DNA of 15,749 nucleotides from the NCBI GenBank assembly GCA_964555935.1, contig CAZKUN010000212.1, positions 1-15,749 of the forward strand, written 5' to 3'. Numbering within the stretch: position 1 is the first letter of the stretch; the number at the start of each line of letters is the position of its first letter. Source of the stretch: CAZKUN01 sp964555935 (lineage in GTDB: Bacteria > Armatimonadota > Zipacnadia > Zipacnadales > VGFC01). A program made the translations under genes and the position numbers. The notes beneath the pieces are model-generated. The model was given only the letters and a program-made list of their open reading frames with translations, was not told where the DNA came from and ran no database searches. Shown here piece after piece: positions 1-8,356 of the stretch.

Positions 1-2099
1 ATGCCACGTTCATAGGCCGACGCCGATTTCTTTTCTCGACGGGCCTCCGCGCGGGCCTTCTTTTCCGAGATCTCCTGAGCGGCTTGACGCGCGTGTTCGT
101 CTTCGGGGTCAATCTCGAGGGCCTTGTTGTAGCACGTCAGCGCGCGCGAGTGTTTCTTCAGGGCGGCGAACCCAGCGCCCTTGATCTTCCACGCCTCGGC
201 GTGTTCTGGGTCGAGTTCAAGCACTTGGTCGGCGAGCTTCACAGCGTCGGAATGATCGTCCCTGGCGATGAGGCAACGGGCTTTGCTCAGCATTGACTGT
301 GGCGATGACGGATTGATGAGGAGGGCGCGATCGTAGCTCATGATCGCGTTGCCGTACTCATCGAGCGCCTCGTGAGACTGGCCCTTGTGCTGCCACACGT
401 CGCCCAGCGCCGAATCGATGGAGATGGCGTGGTCGTAGTCCTTGATTGCCGTCTCGTGATCGCCAATCGCAGCGTTGCAGAGCCCGCGGATCTTCAGCGC
501 CCGGGTGGAATTTGGGTCGCGGGCCAGGGCGCGGATGCACGCCTTCAACGCTTCGCGATGGCGGCCGAGCACGCGCAGGACCTCAGCCAGTCCGAGCCAG
601 CCTTGCGCCAGCTCCTGGTCGATCTGGATCGACTTCTCAAATGCCTCGATCGCCTCTTCGTATTTGCCGAGTTGGGCGAGGCTGACGCCTTTGGCGGTCC
701 AGTTGTGGGCGTTCATCTGATCAGGCGGCGCCATCTGAAGTCGCTCCTTCCCCGTCAGCATCTGGTACACGCGGTCAAGCGCCGCCGAGACTTCGATGAA
801 GCCCTTGTAGCGAGCGTCCGGCTTCTTCTGCATGCACTTGTGGATGATCTCCACAATGTCGGGGTGGATCGCCGTGTTGTAGTCGCGCGGATCCGGCAGC
901 AGGTCCTTCTCGTGCTTCTCCTTGAAGCCGAAGGGAGAGCTGGCCTTGTAGGGCCAGCGCCGGGTGAGCATCTCGTACATCGTGCAACCGAAGGCGTACA
1001 CGTCGGCGCGGCGGTCAACGTGGAGATCGGGGTTGAACTGCTCGGGCGCCATGTACTGAGGCGTGCCGAAGATTCTTCGCTCCTTGCCGTTGTCGCGGGC
1101 TGACTGGTCGGTTGCCAAGGCCAAGCCGAAGTCGGTGACCTTCGCCACGAGGTCCTTGGAGAGCAGGATGTTCGATGGTTTTACGTCGCGGTGGGTGATC
1201 TTCGTGTTCTCATGCGCGTGGCGCAGAGCATCCGCGACCTGCAGCCCAATCTCCACCGCCTGGGCGATCTCGATGGGGCGTTCGGCGAGCATGCCGGCAA
1301 CGCTTGAGCCGTCGATGAATTCGAGGAAGATGGTCGGCACGTCGTCGATGACCTGGACGAGATCGGCCTCGACGATGTGGGGATGCCGGTCCATGCTGAC
1401 CCACAACTCGGCCTCGCGCAGAAACGCCTCGCGAACGCCCTTGCTGTCCAGGACGTCCTGCTTCAGGCTCTTAATCGCGGACGGCCGGCCCTGGAGATGG
1501 TCGAAGCAGATGTGGACAAAGGCCATCCCGCCGCGACGGATCGCGAGCACCTCGTGGCGCCCACGGATGAAATCGCCGACCTGCCAGACGGGGGGGGCCT
1601 CCTCATCGCGAGCGCGACGCTCCTGGATGTGGTCCTCGCCTGTTTGGTCCTCGAGGGCGAGATCACGTCCCACCGTCGCCAATAGCAGTCCCGCGGGAAT
1701 GGCCGCGGGATTTGGGATGCCGAAGATGCCTGAGGAGTCCTCGTTGCGCCTGCCCGATAGGCGGCGTTGCCATTCCTCCGCGCGGACGGGATCTACATCG
1801 AGGGCATTCTCGAAGTTTCGCGCTGATTCTTGGCGATCGCCGAGTTTGAGGTGAACGGCGCCCAACCGCGTCCAGGCAGGGATCGCCCCGGCGTCCAACT
1901 GAACGGCACGGGTAGCCGACGCGATCACTTCGCGCGTTCGCCCGAGCCGATAGAACGCCTCGGCCTGCAGCACCCACGGGAGAGCGGCCTTCGGGTTGCC
2001 GGCAATAGCCGCGCCGAAGCGCTCAGCGGCAGCTTCAAGGTTGCCTGCCCGTAGTGCCAACCGACCCTCGCGCAGCGCGGCATTGGCGCTCAGGGACAC
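1..2099 (-). CDS. TPR-flanked serine/threonine protein kinase (3' end outside window)
   Basis: Hanks-type serine/threonine kinase, probably cytoplasmic and acting in signalling; substrate unknown. The minus frame is open for 699 codons and leaves the window at position 1. Residues about 5-105 form TPR-like helices. The kinase domain spans about 176-430: degenerate glycine loop R-R-G-G-M-A-F-V (188-195), ATP-binding K210 in A-I-K, helix-C E229, catalytic H303-R304-D305 with K307 and N310, D323-F-G, and A351-P-E. From about residue 460 some six TPRs follow, then a charged segment entering the edge. No transmembrane segment is visible. The start is GTG at 2099, with AGGAGGGA at 2105-2112 five bases upstream. 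Seen: all kinase motifs intact, so activity is likely. Inferred: the TPRs on both sides recruit partners or substrates. The gene is divergent from pdhB. Confidence 0.9.
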   Translation of the reverse strand, partial: MSLSANAALREGRLALRAGNLEAAAERFGAAIAGNPKAALPWVLQAEAFYRLGRTREVIASATRAVQLDAGAIPAWTRLGAVHLKLGDRQESARNFENALDVDPVRAEEWQRRLSGRRNEDSSGIFGIPNPAAIPAGLLLATVGRDLALEDQTGEDHIQERRARDEEAPPVWQVGDFIRGRHEVLAIRRGGMAFVHICFDHLQGRPSAIKSLKQDVLDSKGVREAFLREAELWVSMDRHPHIVEADLVQVIDDVPTIFLEFIDGSSVAGMLAERPIEIAQAVEIGLQVADALRHAHENTKITHRDVKPSNILLSKDLVAKVTDFGLALATDQSARDNGKERRIFGTPQYMAPEQFNPDLHVDRRADVYAFGCTMYEMLTRRWPYKASSPFGFKEKHEKDLLPDPRDYNTAIHPDIVEIIHKCMQKKPDARYKGFIEVSAALDRVYQMLTGKERLQMAPPDQMNAHNWTAKGVSLAQLGKYEEAIEAFEKSIQIDQELAQGWLGLAEVLRVLGRHREALKACIRALARDPNSTRALKIRGLCNAAIGDHETAIKDYDHAISIDSALGDVWQHKGQSHEALDEYGNAIMSYDRALLINPSSPQSMLSKARCLIARDDHSDAVKLADQVLELDPEHAEAWKIKGAGFAALKKHSRALTCYNKALEIDPEDEHARQAAQEISEKKARAEARREKKSASAYERG

Positions 2100-2186
2100 C
2101 GTAATCCCTCCTGCGTACGCTTCGTCGGAACTCACGCGACCTTTATCGCTGCAACGTCCTATACCTGCAACGGGTTTCCCACCCTC

Positions 2187-2216
2187 ATGATACCCAACTG
2201 TAGGAGTAAAATGCAA
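2187..2216 (-). promoter_or_regulatory. Putative sigma70-type promoter for the TPR kinase
   Basis: On the minus strand TTGCAT (2211-2216) and TATCAT (2187-2192) are separated by 18 bases, giving a leader of about 80 bases before the GTG start. The rest of the 265-base divergent intergenic region is AT-richer than its surroundings. I see no equally clear promoter for pdhB in it. Confidence 0.4.
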
Positions 2217-2364
2217 CGACTTTGGGTGACCTGGCGGAACAAACGCATATGACGTAGTATTAGACTATCCGACGGGCGTATCGGTTCTGCCGCGCCAGGC
2301 CGTTGGCGCGGTGGCGTGAAATGATCGCCCCGCCGCTGATTTACGCTGACAGGAGACCCTCCCT

Positions 2365-3342
2365 TTGCCCGAGATCTACTACAGCCACGCCATCCGTCAA
2401 GCCCTGGAGGAGGAGATGACCCGCGACGAGCGGGTGATCCTCATGGGCGAGGATATCGCCGAATACGGCGGCGCATTCAAGCTGACCGAGGGCATCGTCA
2501 CCCAGTTCGGGCGAGATCGGGTGCGCAACACGCCCATCGCCGAGAACGGGTTCATCGGCGTGGCTGTTGGCGCCGCGCTGACGGGACTGCGCCCTGTCGC
2601 CGAGATCATGTTCATGGACTTCATCACGCTGGCCATGGACCAACTCGTCAACCAAGCCGCCAAGTTTCACTACCAGTACGGGCCGCAAGCCGCCGTGCCG
2701 ATCGTGGTCCGATGCCCGTCCGGCGCCGGTCGGTGCTACGGTCCGACTCACTCGCAGTCGCTCGAGCGTTACTTCTTCAGCACGCCTGGCCTGCTGGTGG
2801 CGTGTCCCGCCACCGCGAGCGATGCGAAGGGCCTGCTTAAGACTGCCATTCGCGCTGATGATCCGGTTATCTTTCTTGAGTCGAAGATCCTCTATGGCAC
2901 TCGGGGCGAAGTGGCCGACGATGAGTGTCTTGTCCCGTTCGGCCAGGCCAAGGTCCGGCGCGAGGGGGGAGACGTGACGATCGTCGCCTACTCGCGAATG
3001 GTCATCGAGGCGCTCAAGGCTGCTGACGCACTGGCGGAGCGCGAGGTCCAGGCGACGGTCATTGACCTGCGTACGCTCGCGCCGCTCGACATGGACACGG
3101 TCACGGCGTCGGTGGGTGAGACCGGCCGAGTGGTCGTCGTCGAGGAAGGTTGGTTGACGGGCGGAGTTGGCGCGGAGCTGTCCGCGCGAGTGTCGGAGAG
3201 TTGCTTCGACTACCTTGAGGCCCCCGTGAATCGCGTGGCCGCGGCGGACGTGCCCGTGCCGTGCGCGCAGTCCCTGGAGCAGGCCGCGACGCCGGATTGG
3301 GAACAGATCGGCCGAGCGGCGCTTGAGACCGTCTCTTACTAG
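2365..3342 (+). CDS. pdhB: Pyruvate (2-oxo acid) dehydrogenase E1 component, beta subunit
   Basis: Beta subunit of the thiamine-diphosphate E1 enzyme that decarboxylates pyruvate (or a related 2-oxo acid) and passes the acyl group to E2 lipoyl domains. The 325 residues match the usual length of about 325. Visible are the opening R-Q-A-L-E-E-E-M, G-E-D-I-A-E-Y-G-G-A-F, I-A-E-N-G-F-I-G with the cofactor-activating E60, and G-P-T-H-S-Q-S-L-E with H129. The C-terminal transketolase-like domain (about 190-325) contains V-I-D-L-R-T-L-A-P-L-D. The start is TTG at 2365, with AGGAG at 2351-2355 nine bases upstream. Oddities: no alpha subunit or E2/E3 gene adjoins it, and its TAG stop lies inside the end of a dispersed repeat. 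Branched-chain specificity cannot be excluded. Confidence 0.92.
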   Translation: MPEIYYSHAIRQALEEEMTRDERVILMGEDIAEYGGAFKLTEGIVTQFGRDRVRNTPIAENGFIGVAVGAALTGLRPVAEIMFMDFITLAMDQLVNQAAKFHYQYGPQAAVPIVVRCPSGAGRCYGPTHSQSLERYFFSTPGLLVACPATASDAKGLLKTAIRADDPVIFLESKILYGTRGEVADDECLVPFGQAKVRREGGDVTIVAYSRMVIEALKAADALAEREVQATVIDLRTLAPLDMDTVTASVGETGRVVVVEEGWLTGGVGAELSARVSESCFDYLEAPVNRVAAADVPVPCAQSLEQAATPDWEQIGRAALETVSY

Positions 3343-3493
3343 AAGCGGGTTCAGAACCCAAGCGTCGACGGAGAACAGGGGACAGTCCTGCGCAGACGAC
3401 GCTTGGACAGTCCCAGCCGGACGGTGTCGTGGAAACTCGCGGAGTTTCCCTGGAGATCCGACCTATACGGGAGGCCGAAACGAATACGGAGGC
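3339..3493. repeat. Dispersed palindromic element, copy 1 (degenerate right end)
   Basis: Begins with ctagaagcgggttcagaacc, in which the TAG is the pdhB stop codon. It holds GGACAGTCC twice (3380-3388, 3405-3413), then tcgtggaaactc and gagtttccctggagatccga, all shared with copy 3 near 13218. The right inverted terminus, clear in copies 2 and 3, is only faintly visible here, so the right boundary is approximate. It fills most of the pdhB-glycosyltransferase gap. Non-coding in appearance. Confidence 0.75.
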
Positions 3494-3528
3494 TGGCTCG
3501 ACCTCCAATACCAGGCCAGGTGAATTGC

Positions 3529-4395
3529 ATGGCGCTCGATACATCTCTGATCATCGTCTCATACAACAAGCAGGCCTACACGGCGCTGTGTCTCGAATCG
3601 CTGCTCAAGTGCGATCCTCGCCCGGGCGAGATCGTGGTTGTGGACAACGGCTCAACCGATGGAGCGATCGAATATCTGGGCGGCACGTTTGCCGGCCTCG
3701 CCGAGCAGGCCGGGGTGGGATTTCAGCTCATAGGCAACGATGACAATGTCGGCGCATGCACGGCGCGCAATCAGGGGCTCGAGGTTGTCACGGGCGACTT
3801 TGTCGGATTCCTCGACAACGACACGGCCATGTGCACGAAGAGCTGGCTCGCTATCCTGATGGGGGTGCTGGGCGAGGAAGAGAACGCGGGCATCGTCGCC
3901 CCGAAGCTTCTGTATCCCTTTGAGCCGTATAACATCGAGCACGCCGGCGCGGCCATCTCGCGGAGGGGAAGGCCGAAGTACCTTGGGCGCGGGTGCGAGA
4001 GACTCGACCCCGATCACAACTCGCGACGGGACGTTCAGTGTCTCATCAGCGCGGCGTGGCTCATGAAGCGCGAGGTGCCCGACCAGATCGGCGGGCTTGA
4101 TGAGATCTTCAACCCGGCCCAATTCGAGGATTTCGATTTCTGCTATCGAGCGAGACAAAGCGGCTACCGAGTTCTGTATGAGCCAACCGCCGAACTGTAT
4201 CACTTCGAGAATACAACGACCGATGGCTCCGTTGATGTCAACTTCAAATACGTGACCATCAAGAACGGGATGGCCTTCAAGAAGCGTTGGCGGAACGTGT
4301 TCTCCGAGGAGGATGGTCCGGCTGACGACACGTGCGTGTGGGATGACCTCCCGACCCATCCTATCGAGGTGACCGGGATCCCACCGATGCGGTAG
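3529..4395 (+). CDS. Family 2 glycosyltransferase
   Basis: GT-A fold, GT2-type transferase that moves a sugar from a nucleotide-sugar donor, probably for polysaccharide or cell-surface glycan synthesis; donor and acceptor are not predictable. The protein has 288 residues: N-terminal S-L-I-I-V-S-Y-N (6-13), V-V-D-N-G-S-T-D-G (37-45), N-V-G-A-C-T-A-R-N (73-81), the metal-binding L-D-N-D (95-98), G-G-L-D-E and F-E-D-F-D-F-C-Y-R-A-R (199-209), which carries the acidic residues near the catalytic base. No transmembrane segment, so soluble or peripheral. The ATG at 3529 is chosen because AGGTGA lies five bases upstream; the frame extends further upstream only into repeat sequence. The gene stands alone between pdhB and the guaA promoter. 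Confidence 0.88.
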   Translation: MALDTSLIIVSYNKQAYTALCLESLLKCDPRPGEIVVVDNGSTDGAIEYLGGTFAGLAEQAGVGFQLIGNDDNVGACTARNQGLEVVTGDFVGFLDNDTAMCTKSWLAILMGVLGEEENAGIVAPKLLYPFEPYNIEHAGAAISRRGRPKYLGRGCERLDPDHNSRRDVQCLISAAWLMKREVPDQIGGLDEIFNPAQFEDFDFCYRARQSGYRVLYEPTAELYHFENTTTDGSVDVNFKYVTIKNGMAFKKRWRNVFSEEDGPADDTCVWDDLPTHPIEVTGIPPMR

Positions 4396-4416
4396 GGGAT
4401 TTGGGCGTTTGTGGCG

Positions 4417-4445
4417 TTGACAAACATTTCGGCCCCTGTTATAGT
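4417..4445 (+). promoter_or_regulatory. Consensus sigma70-type promoter upstream of guaA
   Basis: TTGACA (4417-4422), a 17-base spacer and TATAGT (4440-4445). Predicted transcription start is near 4452, leaving a leader of about 310 bases before guaA. Confidence 0.75.
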
Positions 4446-4451
4446 GACTTC

Positions 4452-4761
4452 CGTATAGTCGTCGCGAGACGTATCTCTTTGCGGTTGACGTCGCAGTCTG
4501 TTCGCGACAGACGTGTAGCCTGATAGACTCCCCCGTTCTCCTGCGCGTATAGCTGATGGCGGATCAGGCATGGACCAACCATGCCCCTGCCCACTGAGGA
4601 TTCGGAGACGGCCTACACATTTTCGTTCTACCCCCTATGATGATCTCATGACAGAGCCGCTTGCCATGTTGGCCACATCGCCACACGCACGTACCATCGG
4701 GCCATCGTGATGCAATACGCCATCAGATCATCATGTCACGGTATGAAGGGGCTCAGCAGCA
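4452..4761 (+). other. Long hairpin-rich leader or small RNA before guaA
   Basis: About 310 bases without a convincing ORF lie between a consensus promoter and guaA. Visible foldback: CGTC-GCGA-GACG (4460-4471, GNRA-type loop); GTCTGT/ACAGAC around loop TCGCG (4496-4512); GCCTGAT (4518-4524) with ATCAGGC (4563-4569); GGCATGG/CCATGCC around ACCAA (4567-4585, sharing bases with the previous stem, so possibly alternative). Also gatgatct near 4640 can pair with agatcatc near 4727. I do not recognise it as a purine riboswitch, 6S RNA, SRP RNA or tmRNA. It could be a regulatory leader or an independent small RNA. Confidence 0.4.
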
Positions 4762-6309
4762 ATGAGTGACTCCGCTCGATCTCACGAGTTGGCGATCGTG
4801 CTCGATTTCGGCGCTCAGTACGTGCAGCTCATCGTCCGCAAGGTGCGCGAGCAAGGCGTCTACTGCGAGATCCGTCCCCACGACACGCCCGTAGCGGAGC
4901 TTGTGGCCCTCAAGCCAAAGGCCATCATCCTCTCAGGCGGGCCGCAGAGCGTCTATGGAGATGGCGCGCCGCGAGTCGACCCGGCTCTGTTTTCCGCGGG
5001 GATACCGATGCTGGGGATCTGCTATGGGCACCAGCTCATGGCACACTCGCTCGATGGCAAGGTGAGCCCGGGCACAACTCGCGAATATGGGCATGCCAGC
5101 ATCAACGTCGAAAGCACGAACGGGCTCTTTGACGGCATCGACACCCATCCGACGTGCTGGATGAGCCACGGCGACCACGTCTCCGAGGCGCCGTCGGGAT
5201 TTGCCAAGCTGGCTGTGAGCGACGACGGTATTCTTGCAGCGATGGGCGACGACGAGCGCAAGCTGTACGGCGTGCAATTTCATCCGGAAGTGACGCACAC
5301 GCCATTCGGCCCAACGCTGCTGCGCAACTTCCTTTACACCACCGCCGGCTGCGCGGGTGACTGGGAGAGCGCGAGTTTCATCGACGAGGCCGTGGCTAAG
5401 ATCCGCCAGACGGTTGGCGACGAGCGACTTCTGATCGCCATGTCAGGAGGCGTCGACAGCTCGGTGGTCGCTGGGCTGGCGCGCCGGGCGGTCGGCGACC
5501 GGGCCGCGTGCATGTTCATCGATACGGGCCTCATGCGACTCGGCGAACCGGAAGAGGTCGAGGCGATTTTTCGGCCGATCCTGGGCGACTCGCTCGTGGC
5601 TGTCGATGCTAGCGAGCGCTTCATGAACGCGCTTGATGGTGTCTCGGATCCCGAGGCGAAGCGCAAGGCGGTGGGGGAGACCTTCATCCGCACGTTCGAG
5701 GCGGAGGCCGCTAAGCTGGGCGATTTCAAGTTCATCGCGCATGGGACCCTATACCCCGACGTGATCGAGAGTGGGGGAGGCACAACCGCGCACATCAAGA
5801 GTCACCACAATGTCGGCGGTCTGCCCGACGACATGGAGATGACGAACGTCGAGCCGCTCCGGTTGCTGTTCAAGGACGAGGTTCGGCAGGTCGCGTTGCA
5901 GCTTGGATTGCCCGAGGCAGTTGCCATGCGCCAGCCGTTCCCGGGGCCGGGATTCGCGGTTCGAGTGAACGGCGAGGTCACGCAGGAGAAGCTTGAGATT
6001 GGCAAGGCGGCCGATCTGATCGTGCGCGAGGAGATCGAGAATTCCGAGCTGGCCGGGAAGATCAGCCAGTACCTCGCCTGCGTCCCAGACGTGAAGACGG
6101 TAGGCGTGCTAGGCGACGCGAGGGTGCATGGCTATCCGGTCGTGGTGCGCGCCGTCATCACGGATGACTTCATGACGGCCGACTGGGCGCGCATCCCGCA
6201 CGACATGCTGCAGCGGATGTCGACTCGGATCGTGAACGAGGTCAGAGGCGTGAGTCGAGTGCTGTATGACATCACAACCAAACCTCCAGCCACAATCGAG
6301 TGGGAATGA
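4762..6309 (+). CDS. guaA: GMP synthase (glutamine-hydrolysing)
   Basis: Converts XMP to GMP using ATP and glutamine, the last step of de novo guanine nucleotide synthesis; cytoplasmic. The 515 residues fit the family (about 510-525). The N-terminal class I glutamine amidotransferase domain has the nucleophile C87 in G-I-C-Y-G-H-Q and H174/E176 in Q-F-H-P-E. The ATP-pyrophosphatase domain has the PP-loop S228-G-G-V-D-S233. The C-terminal dimerisation domain has P-F-P-G-P-G-F-A-V-R and ends with the typical K-P-P-A-T-I-E-W-E. ATG start with AAGGGG ten bases upstream. The stop overlaps the hpt start as ATGA, so the two are probably translationally coupled: de novo GMP synthesis next to purine salvage. 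Confidence 0.97.
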   Translation: MSDSARSHELAIVLDFGAQYVQLIVRKVREQGVYCEIRPHDTPVAELVALKPKAIILSGGPQSVYGDGAPRVDPALFSAGIPMLGICYGHQLMAHSLDGKVSPGTTREYGHASINVESTNGLFDGIDTHPTCWMSHGDHVSEAPSGFAKLAVSDDGILAAMGDDERKLYGVQFHPEVTHTPFGPTLLRNFLYTTAGCAGDWESASFIDEAVAKIRQTVGDERLLIAMSGGVDSSVVAGLARRAVGDRAACMFIDTGLMRLGEPEEVEAIFRPILGDSLVAVDASERFMNALDGVSDPEAKRKAVGETFIRTFEAEAAKLGDFKFIAHGTLYPDVIESGGGTTAHIKSHHNVGGLPDDMEMTNVEPLRLLFKDEVRQVALQLGLPEAVAMRQPFPGPGFAVRVNGEVTQEKLEIGKAADLIVREEIENSELAGKISQYLACVPDVKTVGVLGDARVHGYPVVVRAVITDDFMTADWARIPHDMLQRMSTRIVNEVRGVSRVLYDITTKPPATIEWE

Positions 6310-6908
6310 GCTTCGAGGGCAACGAGAGAGACATGGGAGATCCGGAGCAGTATCGGGCCAACATCGCCAGGACGCTGCTAACGCAGGAGCAGATCCAGGC
6401 CAAGGTCTCTGAGCTGGCCGCGATCGTCTCTCAAGATTACGCGGACTGCGTTCCGCTGCTCGTGGGAGTGCTCAACGGATCAGCTGTCTTTGCGGCCGAC
6501 TTGATCCGGGCATTGAGCGTTCCGGCTGAGCTAGAATTCGTTGCGGCGACGAGTTACGGCGACGCGACGGAGTCATCGGGCAAGTGCAAGATGACGAAAG
6601 ATATAGATCGTCCATTGGCCGGCAGGCACGTGCTTATGGTAGAGGATATCGTGGATACCGGGCGCACGCTGGCCGCTATCGTCGAGTGCATTGAGGCCAG
6701 GGACCCGGCGTCGGTGAAGGTGTGCACGCTGCTCGACAAGCCGGCCCGCCGTGAAGTCGACATGCGCCCGGACTACATCGGTTTCGAAATCCCAGACGAG
6801 TTTGTCGTGGGCTACGGACTCGACTTCGCACGTCATTACCGCGGTCTGCCGTATGTCGCGGTGCTGAAGCCGGAAGCCTATAGCACAGATGCAAATCCCG
6901 GCGCCTGA
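6306..6908 (+). CDS. hpt: Hypoxanthine(-guanine) phosphoribosyltransferase
   Basis: Salvages hypoxanthine and/or guanine to IMP/GMP with PRPP; cytoplasmic. Type I phosphoribosyltransferase signature: P-L-L-V-G-V-L-N-G-S-A-V-F near the N-terminus and the PRPP loop V-L-M-V-E-D-I-V-D-T-G-R-T-L, then L-L-D-K-P-A-R-R and the C-terminal F-V-V-G-Y-G-L-D-F-A-R-H-Y-R of HPRTs. 200 residues from ATG 6306, which overlaps the guaA stop (ATGA). ATG 6333 would give 191 residues, nearer the family length of about 180, and remains possible; neither has a strong ribosome site. Second gene of the guaA-hpt-rho run, which links salvage to de novo GMP formation. Confidence 0.93.
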   Translation: MSFEGNERDMGDPEQYRANIARTLLTQEQIQAKVSELAAIVSQDYADCVPLLVGVLNGSAVFAADLIRALSVPAELEFVAATSYGDATESSGKCKMTKDIDRPLAGRHVLMVEDIVDTGRTLAAIVECIEARDPASVKVCTLLDKPARREVDMRPDYIGFEIPDEFVVGYGLDFARHYRGLPYVAVLKPEAYSTDANPGA

Positions 6909-6963
6909 CGCGGCGCTTGACGGTCCAGCAATCCTAACGAGCCGAATCCTAGGGGTGAATCCG

Positions 6964-8232
6964 TTGTCGAAAACGTATCAAGAACTAGTTGACATGACGC
7001 CCACCGAGTTGCGCGAACTCGCAGATGGGTTGGACATTCCCAACGTCCAGAAGCTTAAGAAGCACGATCTGACGATGAACATCCTCATCAAGCAGCGCGG
7101 TGATGATGATGGACTTCGGCATCGTTACGGGGTGCTCGACGTCCTGGCCGATAGCCGCGGGTATCTGCGGACCAACGGCTACTCGGGCGACCAGAAGAAG
7201 GACGTCTACGTCGCGGAGGCGCAGATTCGGAGATTCAATCTCCGAACCGGCGACACCGTTTGCGGTCCCGTGCGTCCTCCGAAGGAGAACGAGCGCTACC
7301 ATTCGCTCCTGCGGGTTGAGTCGATCAACGGCCTGGAGCCGGATAAGCTTCGCAAGCGCGCGACTTTCGAGGAGCTTACGGCGATCTACCCGAACGAGCG
7401 CCTGCGGCTCGAGACCCGGCATCCGCACAACACCACCGGGCGCTTCCTCGACATCATTACGCCCATCGGCAAGGGGCAGCGGGGTCTGATCATCGCGCCG
7501 CCGAAGGCCGGTAAGACGACGATCATCAAGCAAGTCGCCAACTGCCTGACAGAGAACTACCCGGCGCTGCGCCTGATGGTCCTGCTGGTTGACGAGCGTC
7601 CCGAAGAGGTCACGGACATCGCGCGGTCTGTTGACGGCGAGGTGGCGGACTCGTGCTTCGACGAGATGCCCGAGCACCACATGAAGGTCTCCGATCTCGT
7701 TCTGGCGCGGGCCAAGCGGCTCGTCGAGATGGGTGAGGACGTCGTGATTCTGATGGACTCGATCACGCGTCTGGCGCGGGCGAGCAACCTGACAGTCAAC
7801 CCCAGCGGCCGCACGCTGTCTGGTGGCCTGGATCCGTCGGCGCTGCACCGCCCGAAACGCTTCTTCGGCGCGGCCCGCAATTGCGAGGAGGGTGGCAGCC
7901 TCACGATCCTGGCCACGATCCTCGTGGATACGGGTAGCCGCATGGACGACATGATCTACGAGGAGTTCAAGGCGACGGGCAACATGGACTTGGTCCTGGC
8001 CCGCGATCTGGCCGAGCGCGGCGTGTTCCCGGCGATCGACATCGCTCGCTCGAACACCCGTCACCAGGAGCTGCTGTTCGAGGACGAGGAGATGCAGAGC
8101 ATCTGGCAGGTCCGGCGCGCGCTGCACGCCCTCGATACCGAGAACGCCACGGAGACGCTTATATCGGGGATGCGCAAGACCAAGACGAATTCGGAGTTCC
8201 TCGCCCTGGCGGTCGAGTCTTTCGCTCGCTAG
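6964..8232 (+). CDS. rho: Transcription termination factor Rho
   Basis: Hexameric RNA-dependent ATPase/helicase that ends transcription. The N-terminal Rho_N helices (about 5-43) precede the cold-shock-like RNA-binding domain (about 54-125, with R-G-Y-L-R at 65-69). The motor domain has Walker A A-P-P-K-A-G-K-T-T (178-186), Walker B V-I-L-M-D265, and R366 in S-N-T-R-H-Q-E-L. With TTG 6964 as start the protein has 422 residues, and K181, K184, D265 and R366 take the same numbers as their E. coli counterparts. AGGGGTGA lies five bases upstream. The open frame extends up to ATG 6889, but that would overlap hpt. There is no large insertion in the N-terminal domain, unlike Rho of many Actinobacteria and Bacteroidetes. 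The gap after hpt is 55 bases. Confidence 0.96.
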   Translation: MSKTYQELVDMTPTELRELADGLDIPNVQKLKKHDLTMNILIKQRGDDDGLRHRYGVLDVLADSRGYLRTNGYSGDQKKDVYVAEAQIRRFNLRTGDTVCGPVRPPKENERYHSLLRVESINGLEPDKLRKRATFEELTAIYPNERLRLETRHPHNTTGRFLDIITPIGKGQRGLIIAPPKAGKTTIIKQVANCLTENYPALRLMVLLVDERPEEVTDIARSVDGEVADSCFDEMPEHHMKVSDLVLARAKRLVEMGEDVVILMDSITRLARASNLTVNPSGRTLSGGLDPSALHRPKRFFGAARNCEEGGSLTILATILVDTGSRMDDMIYEEFKATGNMDLVLARDLAERGVFPAIDIARSNTRHQELLFEDEEMQSIWQVRRALHALDTENATETLISGMRKTKTNSEFLALAVESFAR

Positions 8233-8238
8233 GTCGCC

Positions 8239-8274
8239 CGCGTGGCGTTGGAGGTTTTTCGCCCATGCCACGCG
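8239..8274 (+). other. Inverted repeat after rho
   Basis: CGCGTGGC (8239-8246) and GCCACGCG (8267-8274) form a perfect 8-bp stem around a 20-base loop just after the rho stop. No T-tract follows, so an intrinsic terminator is not supported; a pause or processing hairpin is possible. Confidence 0.3.
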
Positions 8275-8356
8275 AACGAGACGACAGTCTGCCTCAACGC
8301 GCTCGCGCACATGATACCGGAGGCGTTGAAGCTTCGGATCGCGCGGGAGGTAATTG

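Noticed and set aside
372..1854. Plus-strand frames opposite the kinase gene
   Set aside because: Antisense to a continuous minus-strand frame that carries all kinase and TPR motifs.
4452..4761. Purine riboswitch, 6S RNA or tmRNA before guaA
   Set aside because: I could not find the conserved core bases or the overall fold of any of these; only generic hairpins are visible.
8239..8274. Intrinsic terminator of rho
   Set aside because: The stem is good but the loop is 20 bases and no T-tract follows.
6985..8310. Minus-strand 441-codon open frame
   Set aside because: Exact antisense of rho, whose identity is certain; rich in Arg, Val and Leu, with no recognisable motifs.
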